A stretch of DNA of 64,000 nt. It comes from Rossellomorea pakistanensis (GTDB lineage Bacteria > Bacillota > Bacilli > Bacillales > Bacillaceae_B). Where the stretch lies: the NCBI RefSeq assembly GCF_016908495.1, contig NZ_JAFBDZ010000006.1, forward strand, positions 62,001 through 126,000, written 5' to 3'. A program made the position numbers and the translations under genes. The notes beneath the pieces were generated by a model that saw only the letters and a program-made list of their open reading frames with translations, was not told the origin of the DNA and did no database searches. This document shows positions 8,566 through 18,123 of the stretch, in pieces. Numbering within the stretch: the first letter of the stretch is position 1; every line of letters begins with the position of its first letter.

Positions 8566-10434
8566 ATGTCGGATTCTTTATTATTTAATATTATGCTAAT
8601 TGGATTTCTAGGGATCTTCTCACAATGGATTGCGTGGAAATTCAGATTGCCTGCGATAGTGATCATGTCCATTATGGGATTGCTCGCAGGACCATTTTTA
8701 GGAATTATCAACCCTAAAGAAGATTTCGGTGATCTATTCAGTCCGATAATCTCGCTTGCAGTTGCCATCATACTATTTGAAGGAAGTTTAAATTTAGATT
8801 TTCGGGAAGTAAGAGGACTTGGACGTCCAGTCATAAGGATTGTTACACTTGGAGCTTTTCTTGCATGGATACTTGGGTCACTTGGAGCCCATTATCTAGC
8901 GGGGTTATCCTGGGCTGTGGCATTTGTCATTGGAGGACTATTCATCGTGACAGGCCCAACAGTCATTCTTCCATTACTAAGGCAGGCCAAATTGAAGCCA
9001 AGGCCTGCTGCCATATTGAAGTGGGAAGGAATCATTGTGGACCCGTTTGGTGCGCTATTGGCTATCTTTGCCTTTGAAATTATTCGTTTCTTATTGATTG
9101 AAGATGCTACTCTGACTTCATTACTGCTATTCTTTTTAGCTTCTTTCTTTGCTGCGATACTTGGATGGGTTTGTGGAAAAGGAACAGGTTGGTTATTTGA
9201 AAAAGGGCATGTTCCAGAATTTTTAAAATCCCCTGTTGTGTTTGCGGTTGTCCTCGCCTGCTTTGCGGTTTCCGATAACATTATGCATGAAACGGGTTTG
9301 TTGGCTGTAACAGCCATGGGGATCACGCTTGCGAATATGCATATCTCCTCAATTGGCGATATGAGACATTTTAAAGAAAATATATCCGTATTATTAACAT
9401 CTGCCATATTTGTCATGCTGACCGCTTCATTAACAATGGAAACATTAATCGAAATTTTCAATTGGAGAATTATTTCGTTTGTATTATTAATGTTATTTGT
9501 TGTCCGTCCATTATCTATCTGGCTGTCGACGATGGGTACTGATTTGTCATTTAAAGAGAAGTTATTAGTGGGCTGGATTGCTCCAAGAGGGATCGTTGCT
9601 TTAACCGTCTCAGGTTATTTTGCCTCTATATTATTGGAAACGGGTTTTGAGGATGCTTCAATTTTAACATCGCTAACCTTTGCATTAGTATTTGCTACTG
9701 TTGTTGCCCATGGATTTTCGATAAAATGGATGGCACAAAAATTAGGCTTAGCAACGGATGATCAGCCTGGAGTGCTGATTGTCGGGGCCAGTAGCTTTAC
9801 GACAGCATTAGCAAAAATATTTCAGGATTTGAAGGTCCCCGTGACGATCACCGATTCTTCGTGGAGCCGTTTATTTTCTGCTCGAAAAGCAGAGGTTCCT
9901 TATTACCGGGGAGAAATCTTATCTGAACAAACGGAGTATCACTTTGATCTGACACCATATGAATATATGATCGCTGCAACAGAACATGATTCCTATAATG
10001 CGCTTGTTTGTACAACATTCAATCCAGTACTCGGGAGAAATAATCTTTATCAGCTTAGCTTTCAAAACCAAGATCATCTAGGTAAAGATTTAGATCAACT
10101 TGTCCATTCGGTTGGCGGGAGAATTCTTTTTCAAGAAGACGCAACATGGGAAGAATTAAATAAGCGGATAGAACGGGGAGATGTCTTAAGGAAAACAAAT
10201 ATAACGGAAAAATATCCTTTTAAAGACTATCTTGAGGAAAGAGAAGGAACCACGATTTTATTGTTTGTTCGTAAACCTTCTGGAGTCATCGAGTTTTTCA
10301 CCCAAAATGGTTCTGTAAAAGCAGAGGTTGGAGATATTGTTGTTAGTCTGATGAAACCATGCAAGGAGCTTAATAAAATTCAAGAAAAACTAGAAGTTCA
10401 GAGGGAAGCACAGAAAAAGTCCGATCGCCAGTAA
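8566..10434 (+). CDS. CPA1-type cation:proton antiporter with RCK-like C-terminus
   Basis: 622 residues. Residues 1-400 form a Na+(K+)/H+ exchanger domain: 'LPAIVIMSIMGLLAGPFLGI', 'VTGPTVILPLLRQ', 'KWEGIIVDPFGALLAIFAFE' (the acidic transport-site segment) and 'GWIAPRGIVALTVSGYFA'. A cytosolic nucleotide-binding-like part follows from about residue 400 ('PGVLIVGASSFTTALAKIFQDLKVPVTITDSS'), ending in a TrkA_C-like segment. Such proteins handle pH and monovalent-cation homeostasis, gated by nucleotide. The ion cannot be told from sequence. AGAAGGGGAAGG stands ahead of the ATG; it is monocistronic. Confidence 0.85.
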   Translation: MSDSLLFNIMLIGFLGIFSQWIAWKFRLPAIVIMSIMGLLAGPFLGIINPKEDFGDLFSPIISLAVAIILFEGSLNLDFREVRGLGRPVIRIVTLGAFLAWILGSLGAHYLAGLSWAVAFVIGGLFIVTGPTVILPLLRQAKLKPRPAAILKWEGIIVDPFGALLAIFAFEIIRFLLIEDATLTSLLLFFLASFFAAILGWVCGKGTGWLFEKGHVPEFLKSPVVFAVVLACFAVSDNIMHETGLLAVTAMGITLANMHISSIGDMRHFKENISVLLTSAIFVMLTASLTMETLIEIFNWRIISFVLLMLFVVRPLSIWLSTMGTDLSFKEKLLVGWIAPRGIVALTVSGYFASILLETGFEDASILTSLTFALVFATVVAHGFSIKWMAQKLGLATDDQPGVLIVGASSFTTALAKIFQDLKVPVTITDSSWSRLFSARKAEVPYYRGEILSEQTEYHFDLTPYEYMIAATEHDSYNALVCTTFNPVLGRNNLYQLSFQNQDHLGKDLDQLVHSVGGRILFQEDATWEELNKRIERGDVLRKTNITEKYPFKDYLEEREGTTILLFVRKPSGVIEFFTQNGSVKAEVGDIVVSLMKPCKELNKIQEKLEVQREAQKKSDRQ

Positions 10435-10451
10435 AATGGCTTCGGACTTTT
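10415..10451. terminator. Terminator overlapping the antiporter stop codon
   Basis: AAAAGTCCGA..GCCA pairs with TGGC..TCGGACTTTT; the stop codon lies in the loop. It also ends the convergent small gene on the other strand. Confidence 0.8.
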
Positions 10452-10459
10452 CGTTTTGC

Positions 10460-10588
10460 TTAGTTCTTCTTTTGATTAGCAAGCCTTGCTTTCACTTGAT
10501 TATAGGTTAACCCTGATGCCGCATTCAATCGTTTAACTTCTTCAATATCGGTACCAGCTGCTGTAAATTGTTTGTTTTTTGGCTTCAT
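10460..10588 (-). CDS. 42-residue protein, gamma-type SASP-like
   Basis: A small gene with an excellent AGGAGG 7-8 nt ahead of its ATG (10586-10588). The product, MKPKNKQFTAAGTDIEEVKR then LNAASGLTYNQVKARLANQ, carries the 'GTDIEEVKRLNAASG' segment that resembles the 'ETDvqaVKqqNAqS' repeat of gamma-type small acid-soluble spore proteins, but only once. It could be a single-repeat SASP or an unrelated short spore protein. The assignment rests on this motif alone. It is convergent with the antiporter gene and shares its terminator. Confidence 0.6.
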   Translation of the reverse strand: MKPKNKQFTAAGTDIEEVKRLNAASGLTYNQVKARLANQKKN

Positions 10589-10685
10589 ATGATCCCTCCT
10601 GTTTATATCGTGTACACAATTTAAGGATCTATCCTTGAGCTCTTACATGTGTAGTAACGGGAGGTGATAATCCACTCCCTTTCAT

Positions 10686-11174
10686 TTAGCGGTTATTTTC
10701 TTCCCGTATAGGTAAAACGGTGGAATATTTTATTTCCCTTAGTGCTAGGCTAGTTTGAATGCGTGTGATCCCAAGCCTATTTAATTTTCTAATAAAGCTC
10801 TCCAATTCCCTGCGGTCTTTGTTTGCTACCTTTAAAAGATAATCATATTCCCCGGTTAAGCAATGACACTCTAAAACTTCTGGCATAGATTCTAAAGCTT
10901 TCTCTAAGACTTCCAGCTTCTCAGCTTGATGAATATTTGTGCTCATAAAAATAAAAGATAATAAATCAAATCCAAGCTTCTCTTGGTTCAAAATAACAAC
11001 ATGTTGAGTAATATATCCTTCATTTTCTAATCTTTTTATCCTTGCGTGAGTAGCGGGCGGCGACAGATTAACTCGTTTAGCAATTTCAGAATTGCTTACA
11101 TGTGCCCCTTTTTGCAAAATATCTAAGATTTGAATATCCATGTCATCAAGTATTTTATTAACAACCGATTCCAC
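10686..11174 (-). CDS. Lrp/AsnC family transcriptional regulator
   Basis: A 162-residue protein with an N-terminal winged HTH ('LDDMDIQILDILQKGAHVSNSEIAKRVNLSPPATHARIKRLENEGYI', residues 8-54) and a C-terminal RAM ligand-sensing domain ('VLECHCLTGEYDYLLKVANKDRRELESFI'). GTG start with AAAAGGAGTG in front. It is divergent from an EamA-type transporter gene 235 bp away. In this family such a layout usually means control of an amino-acid exporter in response to an amino acid; the actual ligand is unknown. Confidence 0.88.
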   Translation of the reverse strand: MESVVNKILDDMDIQILDILQKGAHVSNSEIAKRVNLSPPATHARIKRLENEGYITQHVVILNQEKLGFDLLSFIFMSTNIHQAEKLEVLEKALESMPEVLECHCLTGEYDYLLKVANKDRRELESFIRKLNRLGITRIQTSLALREIKYSTVLPIREENNR

Positions 11175-11409
11175 TGCTTTTCACTCCTTTTCAATTCTTC
11201 TGAAACCCCCAATAGATAATCAAGAAAACAAAATATAATTTCGTAATTTTCATTAGAAACATACGATTATTTCTTATTTGTTCAATTATACAAAAATAAA
11301 CACTGGAATAGGAGTGTAAATGTTAAAATAATTAAATAAATATTATCGGGTGAATGGCTTAAAGGTTTATTAAATAAAACAGTGATATTTGAAGAAGGGG
11401 ATAAAGGAT

Positions 11410-12327
11410 ATGTCGTATAAGTATTATGTCTTGCTGCTTTTAACCTGTTTATGTTGGGCAGGAAATTTTGTTGTTAGTAAATCTCTAGTAGAACATTCTT
11501 CTCCAATCACACTGACGGCCTTGAGGTGGATCATTGCAGTCGTTTGCCTTTTACCTCTTGTATGGTGGAAGGAAAAAAAGATTCTACCACCACGAAATGC
11601 TTTACTTCCATTGTTTTTAATGGGATTAACAGGTGTGGTTCTATTTAATCTTTTGCAATTTTTAGCATTAGAGCAAACGACTGCGACAAATGTTGGATTA
11701 CTATCTACCTTAAATATGATTTCAATCGCAGTTTGTTCCGTTTTATTTTTGAAAGAAAAAATTAATTCGCTACAAACTTTTTCAATGTTTTTCTCGCTTT
11801 TTGGAGTAATTCTTGTGCTATCAAAAGGTAAAATAGGCTATCTGCTTTCATTGGATGTTAATACAGGTGATTTATGGATGATTGCTGCCGTATGTGTATG
11901 GGGAATATATACTATTTGTAGCAAATGGGCAATGACCAAGACTTCAGCATTGATGTCTATTTTATATTCAGCTATTTTTGGATTGATGGTCCTACTTCCT
12001 ATAAGCGTCCCTGATTTTACTGTTTCGAATATTAATCCTTCTTTCGTAGGTTCTATTCTTTATACAGGAGTTATCTCAACAGTAGCATGTATGGTACTTT
12101 GGAATATTTGTGTTCTAAAATTGGGTTCTACTACATCAGGTGTTTTTTTAAACTTTAATCCGATATTTACTTCTCTTTTAGCTTTTTTATTATTAGGAGA
12201 ACAAATGACTTGGGTACAAGGAATAGGTAGTGCAATTGTGATAATAGGTTGTTATTTATTCTCATACTTTAAAATAAAAGTGCATACAAAACGAAATGCT
12301 TTCACTAATCAAAGTTTTCAAAGTTAA
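11410..12327 (+). CDS. EamA/DMT-superfamily transporter
   Basis: About 305 residues, ten predicted TM helices in two EamA repeats. Repeat 1 has 'LLTCLCWAGNFVVSKSLVEHSSPITLTALRWIIAVVCLLPL', and repeat 2 starts near 'GDLWMIAAVCVWGIYTICSKWA' and contains 'SGVFLNFNPIFTSLLAFLLLGE'. Likely an exporter of amino acids or other metabolites. I start it at ATG 11410, with AAGGGG upstream, rather than at the upstream TTG. The divergent Lrp-type regulator is the likely controller. Confidence 0.85.
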   Translation: MSYKYYVLLLLTCLCWAGNFVVSKSLVEHSSPITLTALRWIIAVVCLLPLVWWKEKKILPPRNALLPLFLMGLTGVVLFNLLQFLALEQTTATNVGLLSTLNMISIAVCSVLFLKEKINSLQTFSMFFSLFGVILVLSKGKIGYLLSLDVNTGDLWMIAAVCVWGIYTICSKWAMTKTSALMSILYSAIFGLMVLLPISVPDFTVSNINPSFVGSILYTGVISTVACMVLWNICVLKLGSTTSGVFLNFNPIFTSLLAFLLLGEQMTWVQGIGSAIVIIGCYLFSYFKIKVHTKRNAFTNQSFQS

Positions 12328-12542
12328 TTATACGCCATTTGTGTATTGCTAAGAATGCCGGGATTATCTAGTTAGGTATGAGTAAAAAGATGTAATTATG
12401 AAGAAACCGTATCCCAATTTCTAATTGAGTCTTTTCAAAATATAACTATAAAAATACTTATTTAAAAAGCATGAAAAGTATGAAAATGATAGAATAGCTT
12501 TATACATAGAAAAAATACGTAAAATGGAAAGGGAGGATATGT

Positions 12543-14336
12543 ATGTTGAAAACCTATTCTGACGTATGGGATTTAGATGTTTTTTTTTCAGGAGGAAGCC
12601 AATCATCGCAGTTTAGAGCACATATAAATGAACTGAAAAATAAAAAAAGAAGGTTTGCAGAAAATGAAGTTGCGTTTGTTTCTCCGCAAAGTGATACGGA
12701 TGGAGACCTAGTTGCAAGATTGATTGAAGAAGCTAAAGAAATCATGCTTTATTTACGACAAGCAGGAGCGTTTATTGGGTGCCTGCAAGCACAGGATATG
12801 AATGATAGAGATGCAGATCGTCTACAAAATGAACTAACGACTATCAGCGCAGAATTTCAAACGACGTTTAATGCTTTTCAGCAAAAGCTCGCGCAAACCT
12901 CTGAAGAAGTATGGGAGCTACTGTTGCAGCATTCGACTTTATCAGAGCTTTCTTTTGTCTTAAATGAGTGGAGAAAAAAGGCGAAAGACAAGCTTTCCAA
13001 TCAAGAGGAAGCGATTATACAAACGCTATCCATTGATGGTTATCATGGATGGGGGCAAATGTACGATACGATTGTTGGAACGATGGAAATCCCTTTTACT
13101 GAGAATGGTGAAAAGAAGAAGCTTTCGATTGGTCAAGCGAATAATTTAACCTCCCATCAGGATGAAAAGGTTCGGAAGGAGATACATGATCAGCTCGAAA
13201 ATGCCTGGGAAGAAAAAGAAGAGCTGTTTGCCAAGACACTCAACCATCTTGGCGGGTACCGCTTAAATGTCTACAAGGCCCGTGGCTGGGAAGAGGTGTT
13301 AAAAGAACCATTAGAATATAATCGAATGAAGCAAGAAACCCTTGATGCGATGTGGGGGGCGATTTCTAAGCATAAACAACCATTTGTGCACTATTTGGAT
13401 CGCAAAGCAAAAATGCTTGGGAAAGAGAAAATGGACTGGTTTAATCTTGATGCGCCAGTTGCCGAATCCACTAACAAGATGAACTATGATGAAGGGGCTC
13501 ACTTTATTTTAAAGCATTTTAAACGATTTGGTCCTGAAATGGCAAAGTTTGCAGAGAAAGCATTTGAAGATTCATGGATAGAAGCAGAGGATCGACCAGG
13601 TAAGCGACCAGGTGGCTTTTGTACATCCTTTCCATTAAGCCAGCAATCCAGAATTTTTATGACGTATTCAGGCAGTATGTCCAACGTCGCTACACTTGCA
13701 CATGAATTAGGACACGCATTCCACTCCTATGCACTTAAACCAATGGATACGCTAAATCGAAACTATGCGATGAATGTTGCTGAAACGGCTTCTACTTTTG
13801 CCGAAATGATTGTGGCGGATGCTGCGGTAAAAGAAGCCACTTCTAAAGAAGAAAAGATAGCATTAGTAGAGGATAAACTTCAAAGAAGTGTTGCCTTTTT
13901 CATGAATATACACGCGAGATTCTTATTTGAAACGCGTTTTTATGAAGAGCGAAAAGAAGGAACCGTATCATCGACTCGGTTGAATGAGCTAATGGAAGAA
14001 GCACAAAGAGAAGCCTTTGCAGGTGCTTTAGATGAAGTCCATCCACATTTCTGGGCTTCAAAGCTTCACTTCTATATTACGGGTGTTCCTTTCTACAACT
14101 TCCCGTATACATTCGGCTATTTATTCTCGTTAAGCATTTACGCAAAAGCGTTAGAATCAAACGAAAATTATGAGGAAAAATATATGGCTTTATTAAGAGA
14201 TACGGCAGTGATGAATGTCGAAGAGCTTGCAATGAAACATTTAGGTGAAGACATTACGAAAGAAGCATTCTGGGAAAAAGGAATTCAGCTTTGTATTCAG
14301 GATGTGGAGGAGTTTTTGGAGCTGACTGGGGAGTAA
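12543..14336 (+). CDS. pepF: Oligoendopeptidase F family M3 metallopeptidase
   Basis: A 597-residue cytosolic zinc peptidase. The M3 active-site motif HELGHAFHS sits near residue 393 with the downstream zinc-ligand glutamate in 'MNVAETASTFAEMIV'. An N-terminal PepF oligoendopeptidase domain of about 200 residues precedes it, giving the full usual length. It cleaves short peptides. Start: GGGAGG lies 6 nt before the ATG at 12543; another ATG 4 nt earlier is out of frame. Monocistronic, terminator follows. Confidence 0.92.
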   Translation: MLKTYSDVWDLDVFFSGGSQSSQFRAHINELKNKKRRFAENEVAFVSPQSDTDGDLVARLIEEAKEIMLYLRQAGAFIGCLQAQDMNDRDADRLQNELTTISAEFQTTFNAFQQKLAQTSEEVWELLLQHSTLSELSFVLNEWRKKAKDKLSNQEEAIIQTLSIDGYHGWGQMYDTIVGTMEIPFTENGEKKKLSIGQANNLTSHQDEKVRKEIHDQLENAWEEKEELFAKTLNHLGGYRLNVYKARGWEEVLKEPLEYNRMKQETLDAMWGAISKHKQPFVHYLDRKAKMLGKEKMDWFNLDAPVAESTNKMNYDEGAHFILKHFKRFGPEMAKFAEKAFEDSWIEAEDRPGKRPGGFCTSFPLSQQSRIFMTYSGSMSNVATLAHELGHAFHSYALKPMDTLNRNYAMNVAETASTFAEMIVADAAVKEATSKEEKIALVEDKLQRSVAFFMNIHARFLFETRFYEERKEGTVSSTRLNELMEEAQREAFAGALDEVHPHFWASKLHFYITGVPFYNFPYTFGYLFSLSIYAKALESNENYEEKYMALLRDTAVMNVEELAMKHLGEDITKEAFWEKGIQLCIQDVEEFLELTGE

Positions 14337-14351
14337 GTCGAGAATTTTTTG

Positions 14352-14385
14352 AAAAGATCAAATCTCTTTGGTTTGATCTTTTTTA
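14352..14385 (+). terminator. Terminator after pepF
   Basis: AAAAGATCAAA / TTTGATCTTTT stem with a T run. Confidence 0.85.
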
Positions 14386-14612
14386 GATGATCATAAAGTG
14401 ATATTTAACCTTTTAATGACAAGTTTAGTTTTTTCCATAAGACAGAAATCCCATAAAATCGAAGAATCCACATTTTAGGCTCATTTCAGTAATCTAAATA
14501 ATCAACAAAGATTCCTCCCATGAGCAAAGCCTAATGTAGATAAGCTTGTTTACTTCATCTCCATTGGGGAATAGATTACTAAATATCTATCTCTCAAAGC
14601 GGGGTGAAATAT

Positions 14613-14870
14613 ATGAAGAATGAAAAGAATGAAGCACTTAGGGAGCAGCAAGAGCGTAAAGAAAAGAGTGAATCCTTTAAAGACAAAAGTCATCGTCAAG
14701 ATCATGGCAGTGCATTCAAAGCTACGAGAGAAGAACAATTAAAGCGCGATCAGGAGAAGTGGCCGATTGACCAGCTTCCTTTAGAAGATGAGCGGTTAGA
14801 AGCGAAGGAAGAGGAAGAAAAACATAAAACCAAAAATCAATCACAAAGTGAGAAGAAATATAAACCATAA
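14613..14870 (+). CDS. Small, highly charged hypothetical protein
   Basis: An 85-residue protein made largely of Glu, Lys, Arg and Gln ('NEALREQQERKEKSESFK', 'ERLEAKEEEEKHKTKNQSQ') with no hydrophobic segment, so probably a disordered cytosolic or spore protein. The only conserved-looking block is 'EEQLKRDQEKWPIDQLPLED'. GGGGTGA precedes ATG 14613. A strong terminator follows directly, which supports it as a real monocistronic gene. Function unknown. Confidence 0.65.
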   Translation: MKNEKNEALREQQERKEKSESFKDKSHRQDHGSAFKATREEQLKRDQEKWPIDQLPLEDERLEAKEEEEKHKTKNQSQSEKKYKP

Positions 14871-14875
14871 GGAAG

Positions 14876-14906
14876 GCAGAAGCTGAATTATCAGCTTCTG
14901 CTTTTT
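14876..14906 (+). terminator. Terminator, 11-bp stem
   Basis: GCAGAAGCTGA / TCAGCTTCTGC with a 4-nt loop and T5. Confidence 0.92.
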
Positions 14907-15138
14907 CTTATAGTTTATGCCTACCAATGCTAGAGCTTAGCTTGTCATACGCCTCAAGTCTTAGATGAAAATAAAGCTCAGGCTCGTTATGACAAATCCT
15001 AAAAATAGGTACGATAGATACAGATAGCGAGAGGGGAACAAACAACCCCAATCGACAAATTCCGGGCTGTGCCTGGCACCCGTCGAAAATTGATGGATGG
15101 TGTCGAGTGTTGGTACCCGATTAGAAGGAGGAGTTCGA

Positions 15139-15483
15139 ATGAAGAAGTTTGCATTGTTTTTGGTTGGAGGAATTGCAGCGATCGTGCTGCTTGCGAATCT
15201 TGGACCGATGATTGGTCTAGCGATCAGTTTATTGATTCTTTATTACTCTTTTAAAGGGTTTGTGAAAACAGAATCAATCTTCAAGAAGATCGTTTGGGGA
15301 ACAATTGGATTAATTGCGTTATGTGCTTCCGCTTCCAATTTCCCAGCTATCATTGGAATCGCAGCTATTTACTTTCTATATGTTGTCTTCAAAAACTGGA
15401 ATAAAGAAGACGAAGTTGTTGAATCTAGTGACCCATTCACAAACTTTGAAAAAGAATGGAATAAACTACACAAAAATTATTAA
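15139..15483 (+). CDS. liaI: LiaI-like small membrane protein
   Basis: 114 residues: three to four hydrophobic segments (about residues 4-60 and 65-85) and an acidic/basic C-terminal tail 'SSDPFTNFEKEWNKLHKNY' that closely parallels the tail of B. subtilis LiaI. LiaI anchors the phage-shock-like protein LiaH at the membrane under envelope stress (bacitracin and other lipid-II-cycle inhibitors). AAGGAGGAG lies 7 nt before ATG 15139. The next gene, 23 nt on, is liaH. The promoter should lie in 14907-15138 and be driven by LiaR; ATGACA-N16-TACGAT near 14990-15017 is a candidate. Confidence 0.82.
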   Translation: MKKFALFLVGGIAAIVLLANLGPMIGLAISLLILYYSFKGFVKTESIFKKIVWGTIGLIALCASASNFPAIIGIAAIYFLYVVFKNWNKEDEVVESSDPFTNFEKEWNKLHKNY

Positions 15484-15506
15484 TAAACAAAAGGAGAGAT
15501 GTCCAA

Positions 15507-16157
15507 ATGACAAACTTATTTACCCGAATTAAAAATACGATTACAGCAGATTTCCACGATATTATTGATCAAAAAGAACAAAAGAACCCAATCTCATTAC
15601 TGAATCAATATCTTCGCGAATGCGAACAAGAGGTTGAAAAGGTACGCAAGCTTGTTGAGCGTCAATACACGCTAAAAGAAGAGTTCCAAAAGGAATATGT
15701 GCAAGCTAAAGACCTCGCAGAAAAACGAAAACACCAATCAGAAATTGCATCAACAGCGGGAGAAATCGAGTTATTTGATTTTGCACAAAGAGAATATGAG
15801 TATTACTCTGAAAGAACGTCCCTTCTTTCTACAGCAAAAGAAGAAGCGGAAAAACAGCTGCAAGATCTAGAAAGAAAATATGAAGAAATGAAGCATAAAC
15901 TAAAGGATATGCACATTAAACGAATGGAGCTAATGGGAAGAGAAAACATCGCCCGAGCCAACCATCGTATGAATAAAGTTTTACAATCAACAACAGGCTA
16001 TTCAGATAAATCCTTCTCACGTTTTAATGAAATGGAAAGCTATTTAGATCGCCTTGAACACCAGGTAAACTCTTCTTACCACCGCAATACGATTGATGCG
16101 AGAATTGCAGAATTAGAAAAAGAATCAAAAAAAGAAGAAACAAATTCAATTTCATAA
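15507..16157 (+). CDS. liaH: PspA/IM30 family protein LiaH
   Basis: 216 residues, almost entirely alpha-helical coiled coil, with the PspA/IM30 opening 'FTRIKNTITADFHDIIDQKEQKNPISLLNQYLRECEQEVEKV'. Such proteins oligomerise into rings or rods on damaged membranes. It is the main target of the LiaRS system in Bacillus and works with LiaI, whose gene stands just upstream. AAAGGAGAG precedes the ATG. A hairpin follows the stop codon. Confidence 0.92.
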   Translation: MTNLFTRIKNTITADFHDIIDQKEQKNPISLLNQYLRECEQEVEKVRKLVERQYTLKEEFQKEYVQAKDLAEKRKHQSEIASTAGEIELFDFAQREYEYYSERTSLLSTAKEEAEKQLQDLERKYEEMKHKLKDMHIKRMELMGRENIARANHRMNKVLQSTTGYSDKSFSRFNEMESYLDRLEHQVNSSYHRNTIDARIAELEKESKKEETNSIS

Positions 16158-16172
16158 GGAAAACATGGTATT

Positions 16173-16205
16173 CTAAGAAGGCGTAGGTTTGCTGCGCCTT
16201 CTTAG
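16173..16205 (+). terminator. Hairpin between liaH and liaF (partial terminator/processing site)
   Basis: CTAAGAAGGCG / CGCCTTCTTAG, 11-bp perfect stem with an 11-nt loop, but followed by ATAATGATG and not by a T run. It probably separates strongly induced liaIH mRNA from low-level liaFSR by attenuation or 3'-end stabilisation. Confidence 0.7.
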
Positions 16206-16348
16206 ATAATGATGACAACGGATATTTTTTAAAATAGAATCCGACAGTCTGTAATAGCTATCTGTTCTGAATATAGGATAAAGGACTTTCATTTGCTGCC
16301 TACTAGCTATATAAATCCTCAGATATACATAAGAAAGGGGGCTTCCTC

Positions 16349-17080
16349 ATGTTAAATCGATTGAATACAGATAAAATCAGCTGGGTATTGATCATTGGAC
16401 TTTTATTATTAGTATTTGAGATCTCGTTTTTCAATGGGGAAGTCATTTTTCCATTATTGTTTCAGATTGCCTGTATTTATTTTGGCAGAAAGCGAATGCC
16501 AAAAACGAGTGGAAAACTTATATTCTGGTTTGGTGTGATCACTCTTGTCATAACCATATTTAATACGATTGCTTTTAAGTTTTTCTTGATTGCGATTATG
16601 ATCTACATCATTATTCAATTTGCCGAATCCAAAAAAAATCCAGAGAGAATCAAGCCAAAAGTGAATGACACGATCTATCAGGGAGAAGAAGAAGTTTTTA
16701 CAAAGAAGTCAAACTTCCAAAATACGTGGTTTGGTCATCAGCAAACTCCTGAGCATGTCTATGAATGGGATGACATTAATGTTCAAGGTGGATTTGGAGA
16801 TAATATAATCGACCTAAGCTATACGGTCCTACCAAAAGGAACATCGATTATTTCGATTAGAAAAATTATTGGAAATGTTAGGATTCTCGTTCCATACGAT
16901 GTAGAAGTGAGTATTCATCATACGGTGATGGCAGGGAAAGTCAAGGTCTTTGAACACCAGGTACCTAAAGTCATTAATCAATCTATTCAATTCCAAACAG
17001 CGCAATATGAACAATCTTCGCAAAACGTCAAAATCATCACGTCTATGTTTGTAGGGGATATAGAGGTGAAACGGGTATGA
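16349..17080 (+). CDS. liaF: LiaF, inhibitor of the LiaRS two-component system
   Basis: 243 residues. About four TM helices fill residues 10-95, followed by a linker and a C-terminal beta-helix-type domain ('WDDINVQGGFGDNIIDLSYTVLPKGTSIISIRKIIGNVRILVPYDVEVSIHHTVMAG'), the LiaF/DUF2154 layout. LiaF keeps the kinase LiaS inactive without stress. AAAGGGGG precedes the ATG. Its stop overlaps the liaS start (ATGA), so the two are co-translated. The liaG gene that sits here in B. subtilis is absent. Confidence 0.9.
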   Translation: MLNRLNTDKISWVLIIGLLLLVFEISFFNGEVIFPLLFQIACIYFGRKRMPKTSGKLIFWFGVITLVITIFNTIAFKFFLIAIMIYIIIQFAESKKNPERIKPKVNDTIYQGEEEVFTKKSNFQNTWFGHQQTPEHVYEWDDINVQGGFGDNIIDLSYTVLPKGTSIISIRKIIGNVRILVPYDVEVSIHHTVMAGKVKVFEHQVPKVINQSIQFQTAQYEQSSQNVKIITSMFVGDIEVKRV

Positions 17081-18123
17081 GTGTTGTTCAAAGGCAAATT
17101 TTGGCGTCAACCTTACTCGCTTTCATCGTTTTGGTTATGACATCGATTACCTACTTAGGGAAATTTCCTGTTTATAATTGGTCCTTGCTTTGGGAAATTC
17201 AAATGATAGATATCCCGATTATCATTTCCCTTCCTTTACTAAGTATTATTATCGGAATCGTATTTGGGATTGCTTCCGGCAATTTTTGGAGAAAACAACT
17301 TCAGGAAATCGATAATGGGTTGATGCAATTGGAAAATGGTCAACCTCTAGAGGAAAGCAATGGAGTAAAAACACGTGAAATGATTCAACTCTCGAATCGT
17401 ATGACGAAGGTTCAGAAACATATCACTCAACAAACAAAACTATCGCAAAAGCTAGCAAATGAAAAAGCAGAAGAACAGGAAAAAAGGATTCAGGAAATCG
17501 TTTCCCAAGAACGAAACCGTTTAGCGCGCGAACTCCATGATTCTGTCAGTCAGCAGTTATTTGCAGCGAGTATGCTCATGTCGGCCTATAATGAAACCCA
17601 ATCTTCAAAAGATCCTGCCAGTCAAAAGCAATTAAAAATGGTCGAAGCTATGATCCAGCAATCCCAGCTTGAGATGAGAGCATTGCTGCTCCATCTGCGA
17701 CCTGTCGCTTTAAAAGGAAAATCTCTTCAAGAAGGAATGAAGGAGCTGCTTGTGGAATTAACTCAAAAGGTCCCGATGGAGATTCAGTGGAAGCTTGAGG
17801 ATATGAGTTTGGATAAAGGGATTGAAGACCACCTTTTCCGAATCCTTCAAGAGTCGGTATCTAATACTTTAAGGCATTCAAAGGCATCCTCTTTAGAAAT
17901 TCTGTTAATCCAAAGAGACTCGCTTGTCATTATGAGAATTGTTGACGACGGCGTGGGCTTTAGTGTCGAGGAAGCTAAAACAGGTTCATATGGTCTTCAG
18001 AATATGGAAGAGAGAGCCTTAGAAATCGGTGGATCCCTTAAAATTATCAGTGTTCCAGACAAGGGAACACGATTGGAAGTGAAAGTGCCAATAGTGAAGA
18101 GTGTAGGTGAAAAGAATGATTAA
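17077..18123 (+). CDS. liaS: Sensor histidine kinase LiaS
   Basis: 348 residues. Two TM helices (about 8-28 and 45-66) flank a very short outside loop, as in intramembrane-sensing kinases. A HAMP-like linker and coiled coil follow. The HisKA_3 dimerisation box has '[19 protein letters not shown]' with phospho-acceptor His154, and a HATPase_c domain shows '[13 protein letters not shown]' (N box) and 'DDGVGF' (G1 box). Overlaps liaF by 4 nt and liaR by 8 nt. It phosphorylates LiaR in response to cell-wall antibiotics. Confidence 0.93.
   Translation: MSVVQRQILASTLLAFIVLVMTSITYLGKFPVYNWSLLWEIQMIDIPIIISLPLLSIIIGIVFGIASGNFWRKQLQEIDNGLMQLENGQPLEESNGVKTREMIQLSNRMTKVQKHITQQTKLSQKLANEKAEEQEKRIQEIVSQERNRLARELHDSVSQQLFAASMLMSAYNETQSSKDPASQKQLKMVEAMIQQSQLEMRALLLHLRPVALKGKSLQEGMKELLVELTQKVPMEIQWKLEDMSLDKGIEDHLFRILQESVSNTLRHSKASSLEILLIQRDSLVIMRIVDDGVGFSVEEAKTGSYGLQNMEERALEIGGSLKIISVPDKGTRLEVKVPIVKSVGEKND

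Noticed and set aside
15062-15082. GTGCCTGGCAC palindrome as a LiaR operator
   Set aside because: The word GTGCCTGGCAC resembles a dispersed Bacillus repeat, and part of it recurs in the liaR terminator; no reason to tie it to LiaR.
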